The notes under the pieces are model-generated. The model was not told the origin of the DNA. It saw nothing but the letters and a program-made list of their open reading frames with translations, and made no database searches. Shown in pieces: positions 55,445-64,000 of a stretch of 64,000 bases of DNA. This DNA comes from Oscillospiraceae bacterium. Its GTDB lineage: Bacteria > Bacillota > Clostridia > Oscillospirales > Acutalibacteraceae. The DNA is taken from the NCBI GenBank assembly GCA_902790325.1, contig CADARP010000002.1:128256-192255 (forward strand), read 5' to 3'. Numbering within the stretch: position 1 is the first letter of the stretch; each line of letters begins with the position of its first letter. Both the position numbers and the translations under genes were made by a program.

Positions 55445-58401
55445 ACACGACGCATTACAGAGATTTCGATACGTTCGAGGTGAACCGTCTGCCGGGGCGG
55501 GCGTACGCGATTCCGTATTCCGACAGGGAAACGCTGCGCAAAACGCCGTTCGAGAAGGAACGCACAAGCTCCGACCAGGTGCGCGTGCTGTCCGGGGAAT
55601 GGGATTTCAAGTATTATACCGACATTGCGGATCTGCCCGCAATGCTCGACACCGACGCCGTCGACTTTGACCGCGTGCAGGTGCCGTCCACCTGGCAGCG
55701 CACGGGCTTTGAAAACCCGGCATATATCAACTGTCCATACGCGTTCGACGACGCACCGCCGCAGCTGCCGGAGAAAATGCCGTGCGGCGTGTACCGTCTG
55801 TTCTTTGACGTGACGGACACGGACAAAGTCTTTTTGCTGGATTTTCTCGGCGCGGCTGCGTGCATCGACGTTTTTCTCAACGGCGCGTTCGTCGGCTACG
55901 GAGAGGGCGCGCACAACACGTCCGAATTCGACGTCAGCAGCTTTATCGCGGCGGGCCGCAACGAACTGCTCGTCGTGGTACATAAATGGTCGACCGGCAC
56001 GTTCCTCGAGTGTCAGGACATGTTCCGCGAAAACGGCATTTTCCGCGACGTTCTGCTGTACGAACTGCCGCGGACCTATCTGCGCGATTACGAGGTGCGC
56101 ACGAAGAAAACGGCACGCGGCTACGATCTGTCCGTGCTGACGCAGGCCGACGGCGGCACGGCGGAGATCACGCTCATGCTGGACGGCGCCGTGATCGCCG
56201 AAACGTCCGCTCCCGCGGGAGAGACGGCCGTGCTGCGCGATCTTGCCGTGACGGAATGGAACCCGGAAGCGCCGACGGTTTACGAGCTGTACATCACACT
56301 CTGCGTCGACGGCAAACCGGTGCAGACCGTGCGCAATTACACGGGCTTCCGCACCGTCGCGATCGCCGGGCATGTGTTTTACTTCAACGGACAGAAGATC
56401 AAAATGAAGGGCGTCAACCACCACGACACCCATCCCGTGCGCGGCTACGCGCTGACGTTCGACGACCTTTTGCGCGATGTGACGCTGATGAAACAGTTCA
56501 ACGTCAACGCCGTGCGCACGTCGCACTATCCGCCCGATCCGCAGTTTCTGACGCTGTGCGACCTGTGCGGTCTGTACGTCGTGGACGAGGCGGACATCGA
56601 AACGCACGGCTGCGGCTGCGACCCGCATAACGATATCGACCTCATCAGCCATGATCCCGCGTGGGCGCCGCGCTATCTCGACCGCGTCAAGCGCATGTAC
56701 ATGCGCGACCGCAGCCATCCGTCGATCACCATGTGGTCGCTCGGCAACGAGGCGGGCGGCTATTACAACCAGGATCGCTGCTATGATTATCTGCACGAAG
56801 TCTGCCCCGAGATCCCGGTGCATTACGAGGGCGTGTGCCGCACCGAACGCGTGGCGTACGACGTGGTGTCCGAAATGTATACGCACGACGACTTGATGCG
56901 CGCCGTGCGCGACCGCAAGCGCGGCGAAATCTATGCGTCCAAGCCCTTCTTCCTGTGCGAATACTGCCACGCGATGGGCGTCGGTCCCGGCGCGCTGGAG
57001 GAATACTGGGACATCATCTACAGCGACGACATTTTCATGGGCGGCTGCATCTGGGAGTGGGCGGACCACGCCGTGCTGCACGAGGACGGCCGCTATACAT
57101 ACGGCGGCGACCACGGCGAGTGGCGCCACGACGGCAACTTCTGCGTGGACGGACTGTTCTATCCCGACCGCACGCCCCACACCGGCGCGCGGGAGATGCA
57201 GGTCGTCTACCGCCCCGTGCGCGCAGCGTATGTCGGCGGCGGGACGTTCCGCTTTTTGAATACGAACCGGTTCCGCCCGAGCGGCTATCTCAAAACGACG
57301 TGTGAGATCTACGTCGACGGCGCGCTCGCCGGCACCGCGGATGTTTCGCGCGACATTGCTCCGCTCGCTTCGGCGGACGTGACGCTCGATCTGCCGCAGA
57401 CGAAGGGCGACGTCTTTGTGAATTTCATCTATACGGACGGGGATCAGACCGTTGCGGTCGAACAGATCGCCGTCAGACAGGCGCCGGTCGCGTCCGCGGT
57501 CTATGAATTCGGCGAGGTGATGGCCGAGGAAAGCGAAAAATACGTGACCTTCCGTTTCGACGGCGGTCAGGCGCAGTTCTGCAAGACGTGCGGCGCGCTG
57601 CGCAGCTACACGAAGGACGGCGTTTCCCTGCTCAACGAGCAGCCCGTCGGCAAGCGCGGCTTCCGGCTGAATCTGTATCGCGCGCTGCTCGACAACGACG
57701 CGCATCCCAGAGGAAAATGGCGCTGGGACGGCCGGCTGCACCACATGGCGTGCACGTTCACCGGACTGACGTTCTCCGGCCCGACCGCCCGTGCGACGTA
57801 TACCGTTTCCGGCGGCTCGGAAAAACTGTTTGAGCTGACGCTTTCGTATACGGTGCATGCCAAAGGCACGGTCGAGGTCGAAGCGAAACTCCTGCCGTGC
57901 AGCGGCAACGCCGTGGTTGAGGATCTGCCGCGATTCGGTCTGACGGTCGAGCTGCCCGAGCAGATGCGCAATGTGACGTATTACGGCGCGGGCGTCTATG
58001 AGAACCTGCCCGATTTCAAGGCGCAGTCGCCCGTCGGCGTCTACAAGGCGTCCGTGGACGACATGCAGGAGCCGTACATCAAGCCGCAGGACAACGGCAA
58101 CCACGGCGAGACGCGCTTTGTCGAGCTGCGGAACGCCGAGGGCGCGGGACTGCGTTTCGCGGCACTCGACAAGCATTTCAGCTTCAACGTGCGGCCGTTC
58201 ACGCAGGCGCTGCTGTGTGAGGCGAAGCACAGGGAAGATCTGCATGACGAGCATACGACCGTACTCAACATCGACGGCTTTATCCGCGGCACGGGCACGT
58301 CCAGCTGCGGACAGGATACGCTGCCGCAGTACCGCGTGAATGCAAAGAACGGACTTTCGTTCCGCTTCTGCTTCATGCCGGCGCTGCCGGAAAAAGAATA
58401 A
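55429..58401 (+). CDS. GH2 beta-galactosidase
   Basis: 990 residues, a complete LacZ-type enzyme: sugar-binding domain, immunoglobulin-like domains, TIM barrel, and a C-terminal small-chain domain. The acid/base is Glu441 (SLGNEAGG) and the nucleophile Glu511 (FLCEYCHAMG). WERTGFE-type substrate contacts appear as STWQRTGFENPAYINCPYAF, and HYPPDPQFLTLCDLCGLYVV is conserved. It hydrolyses terminal beta-galactosides in the cytoplasm (no signal peptide). The start lies inside the murC 3' end, an unexpected link of a sugar hydrolase with a cell wall gene. Confidence 0.93.
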   Translation: MRYAVNTTHYRDFDTFEVNRLPGRAYAIPYSDRETLRKTPFEKERTSSDQVRVLSGEWDFKYYTDIADLPAMLDTDAVDFDRVQVPSTWQRTGFENPAYINCPYAFDDAPPQLPEKMPCGVYRLFFDVTDTDKVFLLDFLGAAACIDVFLNGAFVGYGEGAHNTSEFDVSSFIAAGRNELLVVVHKWSTGTFLECQDMFRENGIFRDVLLYELPRTYLRDYEVRTKKTARGYDLSVLTQADGGTAEITLMLDGAVIAETSAPAGETAVLRDLAVTEWNPEAPTVYELYITLCVDGKPVQTVRNYTGFRTVAIAGHVFYFNGQKIKMKGVNHHDTHPVRGYALTFDDLLRDVTLMKQFNVNAVRTSHYPPDPQFLTLCDLCGLYVVDEADIETHGCGCDPHNDIDLISHDPAWAPRYLDRVKRMYMRDRSHPSITMWSLGNEAGGYYNQDRCYDYLHEVCPEIPVHYEGVCRTERVAYDVVSEMYTHDDLMRAVRDRKRGEIYASKPFFLCEYCHAMGVGPGALEEYWDIIYSDDIFMGGCIWEWADHAVLHEDGRYTYGGDHGEWRHDGNFCVDGLFYPDRTPHTGAREMQVVYRPVRAAYVGGGTFRFLNTNRFRPSGYLKTTCEIYVDGALAGTADVSRDIAPLASADVTLDLPQTKGDVFVNFIYTDGDQTVAVEQIAVRQAPVASAVYEFGEVMAEESEKYVTFRFDGGQAQFCKTCGALRSYTKDGVSLLNEQPVGKRGFRLNLYRALLDNDAHPRGKWRWDGRLHHMACTFTGLTFSGPTARATYTVSGGSEKLFELTLSYTVHAKGTVEVEAKLLPCSGNAVVEDLPRFGLTVELPEQMRNVTYYGAGVYENLPDFKAQSPVGVYKASVDDMQEPYIKPQDNGNHGETRFVELRNAEGAGLRFAALDKHFSFNVRPFTQALLCEAKHREDLHDEHTTVLNIDGFIRGTGTSSCGQDTLPQYRVNAKNGLSFRFCFMPALPEKE

Positions 58402-58416
58402 AAGGGGGACACTGAA

Positions 58417-60156
58417 ATGGCAGACATCACCATGATGCGATTTGAACAAGAACAGCAGGATTCGATCCGCATTCCGCGGGCGTCGTGTCCCGAAGAGGTA
58501 GGCATACCGAGCGAATCGGTCAAACAGTTTGTACAGTCGCTCGAGGCGGACGGTTTCCGCTATCACTCGCTGTACATCATGCGCGGCGGCAAGGTCGCGG
58601 CGGAATGCCACCGCTATCCGTTCTCGGCGGACATGCCCCACATCATGTATTCCATCAGCAAGAGCGTGACGTCGTGTGCGGTGGCGCTGGCGATCGAGGA
58701 GGGGTATCTGACGCTCGACACGTCCGTCGCGGATGTGTTTCCCGAATATGTACCGCAGAGCGACGCAGAAGCATTCTCCCAGATCAAGGTGCGCAATCTT
58801 CTGAACATGACGGGCGGCAAAATGCCCAGCTATATGGCCAACAAGACCAAGAGCGACTGGATCCGCCAGTACGCCGATTCCAAATGGTACGCAAAACCCG
58901 GCGAAAAATTCCAGTATGTCAACGAGAGCCCGTATATGCTCTGCGCCATGCTGCGCCGTCTGACCGGCATGACGGTGACGGAGTATCTTGTGCCCCGTCT
59001 GTGGGAGCCGCTGGGCGTGAAGGAGCCCTACTGGGAGACGGACCCAACCGGTACGGAATCCGGCGGCTGGGGACTGTTCCTGACGCCGGAGAGCTTTGCG
59101 AAGTTTATTCTGATGATCCACCAGCGCGGCCGGTTCGGCGACAAGCAGATCATTCCCGCCGCATATCTGGACGAGGCGACGCGCGCCCAGATTTCGACCG
59201 GCGAGGAGGGCGAACATGCCCGCGGCGGCTACGGCTACTGCTTCTGGGTCAAGAATGAAGACGAATATCTCGGCTGCGGCGTGTTCGGTCAGATCGGCTA
59301 CTGCATCCGCAGCAAGGATCTGGCGATCGTGACCGTGTCCGGCGACGGACATACCGAGCACGTCTACAGCGCGATCGACGCGCTTGCCGCGACGGTCGAC
59401 GCGCCGACGCTGCCCGCGACCGATCCGACCGAGCTGCACGAATTCCTCAACAGCCGCGCGATCGACGTGCTGCCCGAGGTGACGCTGCGCAGCCCCATGG
59501 AGGAAACGCTCCAGGACAAGATCCTCTGGTTCGCCAAAACGCTTCCGGCCAACCTCGTCGGCTTCCCGCCGTCGGTGCTGCCGGTCGTGGCGGTCTACAT
59601 GACCAAGGACAGAGCGGGCAACATGGACCGCTTCCAGTTCCGCTTCTGCGGCGATTACGCGCTGTTCCAGTGGCGCGAGGGCGACGAGACCTGCTGCGTG
59701 CGCATGGGCATGGACGGCCGGTACCGCGTGTCGCGCATCACGCTCGCCGGCACGCGCTACACGATCTATGCCGCGGCGTTCTGGACGGACGAAAACACGC
59801 TCGAAGTCTGGCTGCGCCCGGTGGAATCCATCGGCATCCGGTATCTGACATTCTCCTTCCACGGCAACGGCAAAAAGGTCACGTTGACCACGCGTTCCGA
59901 TCCCTCGCTCGCCGAGGTGCTCGAGGATGTGCGCTTCACCGTGGACGAGACGTTCCGCACGCGTTTGGGCAAGAATATCGGCGGCAAGCTGTTTGATTCG
60001 CTGACGCGCGTCGTCGAGCCGACGCTGCACGGAGAGATTCTCGAAAAGAGCGCCTATAAGAAACAGAAGGCCGAGGAAGAATCACCCGCCGAGGTCGATA
60101 AAGAGATGGAAGAGATCGACCTGTCCGACAGCGAGCCGGAGAGCGAGAGTGAATAA
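58417..60156 (+). CDS. Serine hydrolase of the beta-lactamase/class C family
   Basis: 579 residues. The class C-type active site is S79-I-S-K82 in MYSISKSVTS, with YVNESP as the Tyr-x-Asn motif (after GEKFQ) and a third-motif candidate in HARGGYGYCFW. A C-terminal domain of ~200 residues (FQFRFCGDYALFQW...) follows, and the end is an acidic tail. No signal peptide, so an intracellular esterase or peptidase is likely, not a secreted beta-lactamase. GGGGGAC before the ATG; 15 bases after lacZ. Confidence 0.83.
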   Translation: MADITMMRFEQEQQDSIRIPRASCPEEVGIPSESVKQFVQSLEADGFRYHSLYIMRGGKVAAECHRYPFSADMPHIMYSISKSVTSCAVALAIEEGYLTLDTSVADVFPEYVPQSDAEAFSQIKVRNLLNMTGGKMPSYMANKTKSDWIRQYADSKWYAKPGEKFQYVNESPYMLCAMLRRLTGMTVTEYLVPRLWEPLGVKEPYWETDPTGTESGGWGLFLTPESFAKFILMIHQRGRFGDKQIIPAAYLDEATRAQISTGEEGEHARGGYGYCFWVKNEDEYLGCGVFGQIGYCIRSKDLAIVTVSGDGHTEHVYSAIDALAATVDAPTLPATDPTELHEFLNSRAIDVLPEVTLRSPMEETLQDKILWFAKTLPANLVGFPPSVLPVVAVYMTKDRAGNMDRFQFRFCGDYALFQWREGDETCCVRMGMDGRYRVSRITLAGTRYTIYAAAFWTDENTLEVWLRPVESIGIRYLTFSFHGNGKKVTLTTRSDPSLAEVLEDVRFTVDETFRTRLGKNIGGKLFDSLTRVVEPTLHGEILEKSAYKKQKAEEESPAEVDKEMEEIDLSDSEPESESE

Positions 60157-60159
60157 ACC

Positions 60160-61554
60160 ATGCGCACAGATGTTGTAATCGTCGGCGCCGGCCCTTCCGG
60201 TATCTTTACGGCGCTGGAGATGCTGCGCCGCGGCAGCCGCAAAAAAATCGTGCTCGTCGAAAAGGGCAGACCGGTCGAAAACCGCCGCTGTCCCAAGGCG
60301 CAGACGGGCGTGTGCATGAACTGCAAGCCCTACTGCCACATCACGACGGGCTTTTCCGGCGCCGGCGCGTTCTCCGACGGCAAGCTCTCGCTGTCCTATG
60401 AAGTGGGCGGCGATCTGCCGTCCCTCGTCGGCGAGACGCTCGTGCAGGACACGATCGACTATACCGACCGCATCTATCTCGAGTTCGGCGCCGACACGCA
60501 TGTCGAGGGGCTGGGCAATACCGAAAAGGTCAAGGAGATCCGCAAGCGCGCCATCCGCGCGGGGCTCAAGCTCGTGGACTGTCCCATCCGCCATCTCGGC
60601 ACCGAGAAGGCGCAGGACATCTACTATGCCATCGAGCAGGAGCTGTCCCGCCGGGGCGTGGAGATGCTGTTCGGGTACGAATGCACGACGCTGCTGCTTT
60701 CGGACGGCGTATGCCGCGGCGTGCACGTGACGGACGGCCGGACGGACATGGACATCGAAGCCGATACGACCGTCGTGGCGACGGGGCGGCGCGGCGCGGA
60801 CTGGCTCGAACGCATCTGCCAGGAAAACGGCATCGCGCACCAGCCCGGCACGGTCGACATCGGCGTGCGCGTGGAAGTGCGCAACGAAGTGATGGAGACG
60901 GTCAACGAGACGCTGTACGAGTCGAAGCTCGTCGGCTATCCCAAACCGTTCAAGAATAAAGTGCGGACGTTCTGCCAGAACCCGGGCGGATTCGTCAGCC
61001 AGGAGAATTACGACAACGATCTGGCCGTCGTCAACGGCCATTCCTACAAGGAGCGCAAGAGCGACAACACGAACCTGTCGATCCTCTGCTCCCACAATTT
61101 CAACCAGCCGTTCAACCAGCCGATCGCCTACGCGCAGAAAGTCGGCGAGCTGACAAACATGCTCGGCGCGGGACATATCCTCGTGCAGCGGTACGGCGAC
61201 ATCCTCGACGGCAAACGCACTTGGCAGAAGGAGCTTTCGCGCTCGAACCTGCGCCCGACGCTGCCGGACGCCGTGGCGGGCGACATCACGGCCGCCATGC
61301 CGTACCGTGCGATGGTCAATATTCTGGGCTTTATCCGGGCGGTCGATCAGGTGGTGCCCGGCTTTGCGTCGACGGAGACGCTGCTGTATTCGCCGGAGCT
61401 GAAATTCTACAGCAACCGCGTGAAGATGGACGAGACGCTCTCGACGAGCATCACGGGCCTGCACTGCCTGGGCGATTCCAGCGGCTGGACACGGGGGCTG
61501 ATGATGGCGTCCGTGATGGGTGTGCTGATGGGACGCAGGCTGGCCGGAGAATAG
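60160..61554 (+). CDS. FAD-dependent oxidoreductase (COG2509 type)
   Basis: 464 residues. N-terminal dinucleotide fold TDVVIVGAGPSGIFTALEML, then a Cys pair in RRCPKAQTGVCMNCKPYCHI, GFSGAGAFSDGKLSLSYEVG, TVVATGRRGADWLERIC, and a C-terminal FAD contact GLHCLGDSSGWTRGLMMASV. The pattern belongs to a conserved clostridial flavoprotein family of unknown substrate. Three bases after the hydrolase stop. Confidence 0.87.
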   Translation: MRTDVVIVGAGPSGIFTALEMLRRGSRKKIVLVEKGRPVENRRCPKAQTGVCMNCKPYCHITTGFSGAGAFSDGKLSLSYEVGGDLPSLVGETLVQDTIDYTDRIYLEFGADTHVEGLGNTEKVKEIRKRAIRAGLKLVDCPIRHLGTEKAQDIYYAIEQELSRRGVEMLFGYECTTLLLSDGVCRGVHVTDGRTDMDIEADTTVVATGRRGADWLERICQENGIAHQPGTVDIGVRVEVRNEVMETVNETLYESKLVGYPKPFKNKVRTFCQNPGGFVSQENYDNDLAVVNGHSYKERKSDNTNLSILCSHNFNQPFNQPIAYAQKVGELTNMLGAGHILVQRYGDILDGKRTWQKELSRSNLRPTLPDAVAGDITAAMPYRAMVNILGFIRAVDQVVPGFASTETLLYSPELKFYSNRVKMDETLSTSITGLHCLGDSSGWTRGLMMASVMGVLMGRRLAGE

Positions 61555-61668
61555 GACTGCCTGCCCGCAAAGCGGCGTTCGCCGGAACGGAAAACAGAAC
61601 GGTTTCACTTATCATAAAGAATAGCGGAAGGCATAACGAAGCGCATCGAAAGGAGAATAGTTACGGTC

Positions 61669-62016
61669 ATGGAAAAGACGAAAGTCAGGCTGCAGATCTG
61701 CGGCACGGAGTATACGATCTCTTCCGCGGAGGACGACGCGGACTATATGCGTTCGCTCGGCGCGGAGCTGGACGCGAAAATGCATGAGCTGCAAGAAGAA
61801 AATCCGCGGCTGTCGATCACGCAGTGCGCGGTGCTGTGCGCGCTGGATTACCTCGACGCGTTCAAAAAGGCGGAGTCGGGCGCGGAGAATCTGCGCTCGC
61901 AGATCCAGGATTATCTGGAGGACGCCGCCAGAGCGCGTACCGATTCCGAGATCACCAAGCGCGAGCTGGACCGCGTGGCCAAGGAGCTGGCTGCGCTGCG
62001 CGCCAAGCAGGGATGA
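61669..62016 (+). CDS. zapA: Cell division protein ZapA
   Basis: 115 residues. KTKVRLQICGTEYTISSAED is the ZapA N-terminal fold, then YMRSLGAELDAKM and a long coiled coil to the end (YLEDAARARTDSEITKRELD). ZapA binds FtsZ and bundles filaments at the division ring. The stop overlaps the U32 start (ATGA), a common clostridial arrangement. Confidence 0.88.
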   Translation: MEKTKVRLQICGTEYTISSAEDDADYMRSLGAELDAKMHELQEENPRLSITQCAVLCALDYLDAFKKAESGAENLRSQIQDYLEDAARARTDSEITKRELDRVAKELAALRAKQG

Positions 62017-64000
62017 AAAATCCCGAAATCCTTGCACCCGCCGGTTCGGCCGAGTCGCTGACGGCTGCGCTGCGCTGCGGCGCGGACGCGGTCTATCTCG
62101 GTACAAGGCGATTCAACGCACGGCGCGGCGCGTCCAACTTTGACGACGCGTCGCTTGCGCAGACAGCGTTTCTCTGCCATTCACACGGCGCAAAGCTGTA
62201 CCTGACGGTCAACACGCTCGTGTCCGATACGGAAACGGACGACGTGCGCCGCACGCTCCGGGCTGCTGCCGAGGCGGGTGTCGACGCGCTGATCGTACAG
62301 GATCTGGGCGTTGCGCGTCTGGCGCGGGAGAGCTGCGACATCCCGCTGCACGCGTCGACACAGACGTCGGTGCAGACGGCGGCGGGCATATCCGCGCTGC
62401 GGGATATGGGCTTTACGCGTGCGGTCGTGCCGCGCGAGCTGCGGCGCGAGGAACTGTCGGAAATCCGAAAGAATACCGACATAGAGATCGAGATGTTCGT
62501 GCACGGCGCACTGTGCATGTGCGTATCCGGCCAGTGCCTTTTGAGCGCTGTCTTCGGCGGACGCAGCGGCAACCGCGGGCTTTGCGCCCAGCCGTGCCGC
62601 CTGCCGTTTGCGGCAGCGGGCGGGACGGGACATGATCTGAGTCTCAAGGACTTGTCGCTGCTTGCGCATCTGCGCGCGCTGCGTGAGATGGGGATCGACT
62701 CGTTCAAAATCGAGGGACGCATGAAACGACCGGAATACGTCGCGGCGGCGGTCACCGCCTGCAAAGCGGCGCTGGACGGCGCGGATGAGAGCGGGATCTT
62801 CGACGCGCTGCGCAGCGTCTTCTCCCGTTCGGGATTCACGGACGGATACTATATGGGCAGTCTCGGCAGGTCGATGTTCGGCACGCGGCAGAAGGAGGAC
62901 GTCACGGCGTCCCAGGATGTGCTGAAAGAGCTGCAAAAGCTGTACGAAAAGGAAAACGCGCGTTTTCCCGTGCGCTTTTCGTTCCTCTGCCGCGCGGACG
63001 AGGAAATGACGCTGACCGCCGAAAGCGGCGCGCACAGCGTGACGGTGCGCGGCGAAAAACCGCAGAAAGCCGAGAGCCGCGCGACGGACGAACAGACGGT
63101 GCGCGAAAAGCTGCAAAAATGCGGCGGCACGGTCTTTTATCCGCAGACTGTCAGCGTCGAGCTGGACGAAGGTTTGTTCCTGTCGGCGGCTGCGCTGGGC
63201 GCGCTGCGGCGGGACGTGCTGGACGGTCTGCTGCAAAAGATCGCCGAAACGCCGAAACACACCTATACGCCTCGGAAGGAAGCGCATTCCTTACATAGAG
63301 CGGGAAGACCGCAGATCTGGGCGCGGTTCGCGGAGGAATCACAGATCCCGCAGAACTTTCGCGCGGACAAGCTGATCCTGCCGCTGTCCTGCGGTGCTCA
63401 AGCGGTCGCGTCGCGCGGCGCGGCGGTCGAGATCCCGCGCGGACTGTTCGGACGGCAGGACGAAATACACGAAAAGCTGACGCGCTGCCGCGAGGCCGGC
63501 GTGCGCGAAGCGGTGTTTGCAACACTCGATGGACTGACGCTTGCGAAAACGTGCGGTCTTGTGCCGATCGCGGGTTTCGGCAGCAATCTTTTCAATACCC
63601 TGTCCCTGCTCGAAATGCAGGAACGCGGCGTCCGGGCGGCGCTTCTGTCGCCGGAATTGCCGCTGTCCGCGGTGCGGGAACTGGGCGCGGAGATCCCGCG
63701 CGGCGTGTTCCTGTACGGACGTCTGCCGCTGATGCTCACACGAAATTGTCCGCAGAGAAACGGCAGGACATGCCGCGAATGCGGGCGGCGGGGCGAGCTG
63801 ACCGACCGCAAAGGCGTGACGTTTCCGATCGACTGCCGCAGCGGCTGCGCGGAGATCCTCAATGACCGTCCGGTCTATCTGCTCGATAAACAGGACGACG
63901 TGCGGAACACGGATTTCGTCCTCCTGTATTTCACGACCGAAACGGCTGCGGAGTGCGAAAGCATCCTGCGCGCGTGCGAAACGGGCGCAAAACCTGCCGG
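62013..64000 (+). CDS. U32 family peptidase (3' end outside window)
   Basis: 662 codons are seen; the frame runs off the window. NPEILAPAGSAESLTAALRC, GADAVYLGTRRFNARRGASN and the U32 signature EMFVHGALCMCVSGQCLLSA, then NRGLCAQPCRLPF. The four clustered Cys may bind an iron-sulfur cluster, as in U32 hydroxylases. The C-terminal part with CPQRNGRTCRECGRRGELTD fits the DUF3656 extension of long members. Related enzymes modify tRNA (hydroxylation) or cleave collagen; RNA modification is more likely here. Confidence 0.9.
   Translation, partial: MKNPEILAPAGSAESLTAALRCGADAVYLGTRRFNARRGASNFDDASLAQTAFLCHSHGAKLYLTVNTLVSDTETDDVRRTLRAAAEAGVDALIVQDLGVARLARESCDIPLHASTQTSVQTAAGISALRDMGFTRAVVPRELRREELSEIRKNTDIEIEMFVHGALCMCVSGQCLLSAVFGGRSGNRGLCAQPCRLPFAAAGGTGHDLSLKDLSLLAHLRALREMGIDSFKIEGRMKRPEYVAAAVTACKAALDGADESGIFDALRSVFSRSGFTDGYYMGSLGRSMFGTRQKEDVTASQDVLKELQKLYEKENARFPVRFSFLCRADEEMTLTAESGAHSVTVRGEKPQKAESRATDEQTVREKLQKCGGTVFYPQTVSVELDEGLFLSAAALGALRRDVLDGLLQKIAETPKHTYTPRKEAHSLHRAGRPQIWARFAEESQIPQNFRADKLILPLSCGAQAVASRGAAVEIPRGLFGRQDEIHEKLTRCREAGVREAVFATLDGLTLAKTCGLVPIAGFGSNLFNTLSLLEMQERGVRAALLSPELPLSAVRELGAEIPRGVFLYGRLPLMLTRNCPQRNGRTCRECGRRGELTDRKGVTFPIDCRSGCAEILNDRPVYLLDKQDDVRNTDFVLLYFTTETAAECESILRACETGAKPA

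Noticed and set aside
55399..60030. A 1543-codon open frame on the minus strand opposite lacZ and the serine hydrolase
   Set aside because: It is a shadow caused by the GC-rich third positions of the real plus-strand genes; its product is rich in Arg, Ala and His without domain patterns, while the plus strand has clear GH2 and SxxK motifs.

Overview
The window is GC-rich chromosomal DNA (GC-biased third codon positions, consensus sigma-A promoters, short intergenic gaps, many 4-base ATGA overlaps). It most likely comes from an uncultured gut Clostridia/Oscillospiraceae-type Firmicute. Signs of this are strong GGAGG ribosome sites, a paired radical SAM/DUF2344 locus, a YabE/RpfB-like G5-3D protein, a membrane M23/M50 peptidase pair like SpoIVFA/SpoIVFB, BspA-type leucine-rich repeats, ZapA followed by a U32 peptidase, and zinc-ribbon Ser/Thr kinases. 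This assignment is inference; no rRNA is present.

Layout. 1-10.2 kb is an accessory region: an array of tiny hairpins, a broken acetyltransferase, an MFS transporter, a YdeI-like protein, and a long leftward operon of flavodoxins, an aldo/keto reductase, an iron alcohol dehydrogenase, an esterase and a membrane protein. That operon faces a divergent LysR gene and ends in two gene remnants fused by a deletion. A tRNA-Gln gene follows. 10.2-15.4 kb is a leftward operon (PTS IIC, two Gfo/Idh dehydrogenases, a zinc-ribbon TPR protein, a membrane protein). 15.5-20.3 kb holds envelope genes: an SH3-type surface protein, a PASTA protein whose kinase domain has lost its catalytic residues, and a G5/3D protein. 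20.7-22.8 kb has a YhaM-like nuclease and a DUF2804 protein.

22.9-25.3 kb looks like the scar of a small AT-rich element. It holds a candidate structured small RNA with its own promoter and terminator, a frameshifted small gene, two AT-rich membrane-protein genes, a 3' half of tRNA-Ser and a GNAT acetyltransferase tail. 25.3-38.6 kb continues with the radical SAM/DUF2344 pair, a protein joining a sigma-factor-like domain to surface leucine-rich repeats, the M50/M23 pair, a TetR-MMPL-lipoprotein operon with clear operators, and a murD-murL pair. The pair suggests that D-glutamate in peptidoglycan is made by epimerising an L-glutamyl precursor.

38.8-45.2 kb is the most unusual stretch. Three tandem 23-residue hydrophobic peptides precede an active Ser/Thr kinase whose 3' half has a foreign base composition. 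A two-component system follows. It is flanked on both sides by 32-residue hydrophobic peptide genes that are similar to each other and share promoters with the same TTCTTAAG boxes at identical spacing. This looks like a sensor-regulated pair of membrane microproteins.

45.4-53.9 kb is a surface-sugar cluster: an SDR enzyme, a heptose-phosphate kinase, a nucleotidyltransferase-phosphatase fusion, two related B12-binding radical SAM proteins, a cupin and an epimerase. 54.0-64.0 kb carries murC, a GH2 beta-galactosidase, a serine hydrolase, a flavoprotein, zapA and a U32 peptidase cut by the window end.
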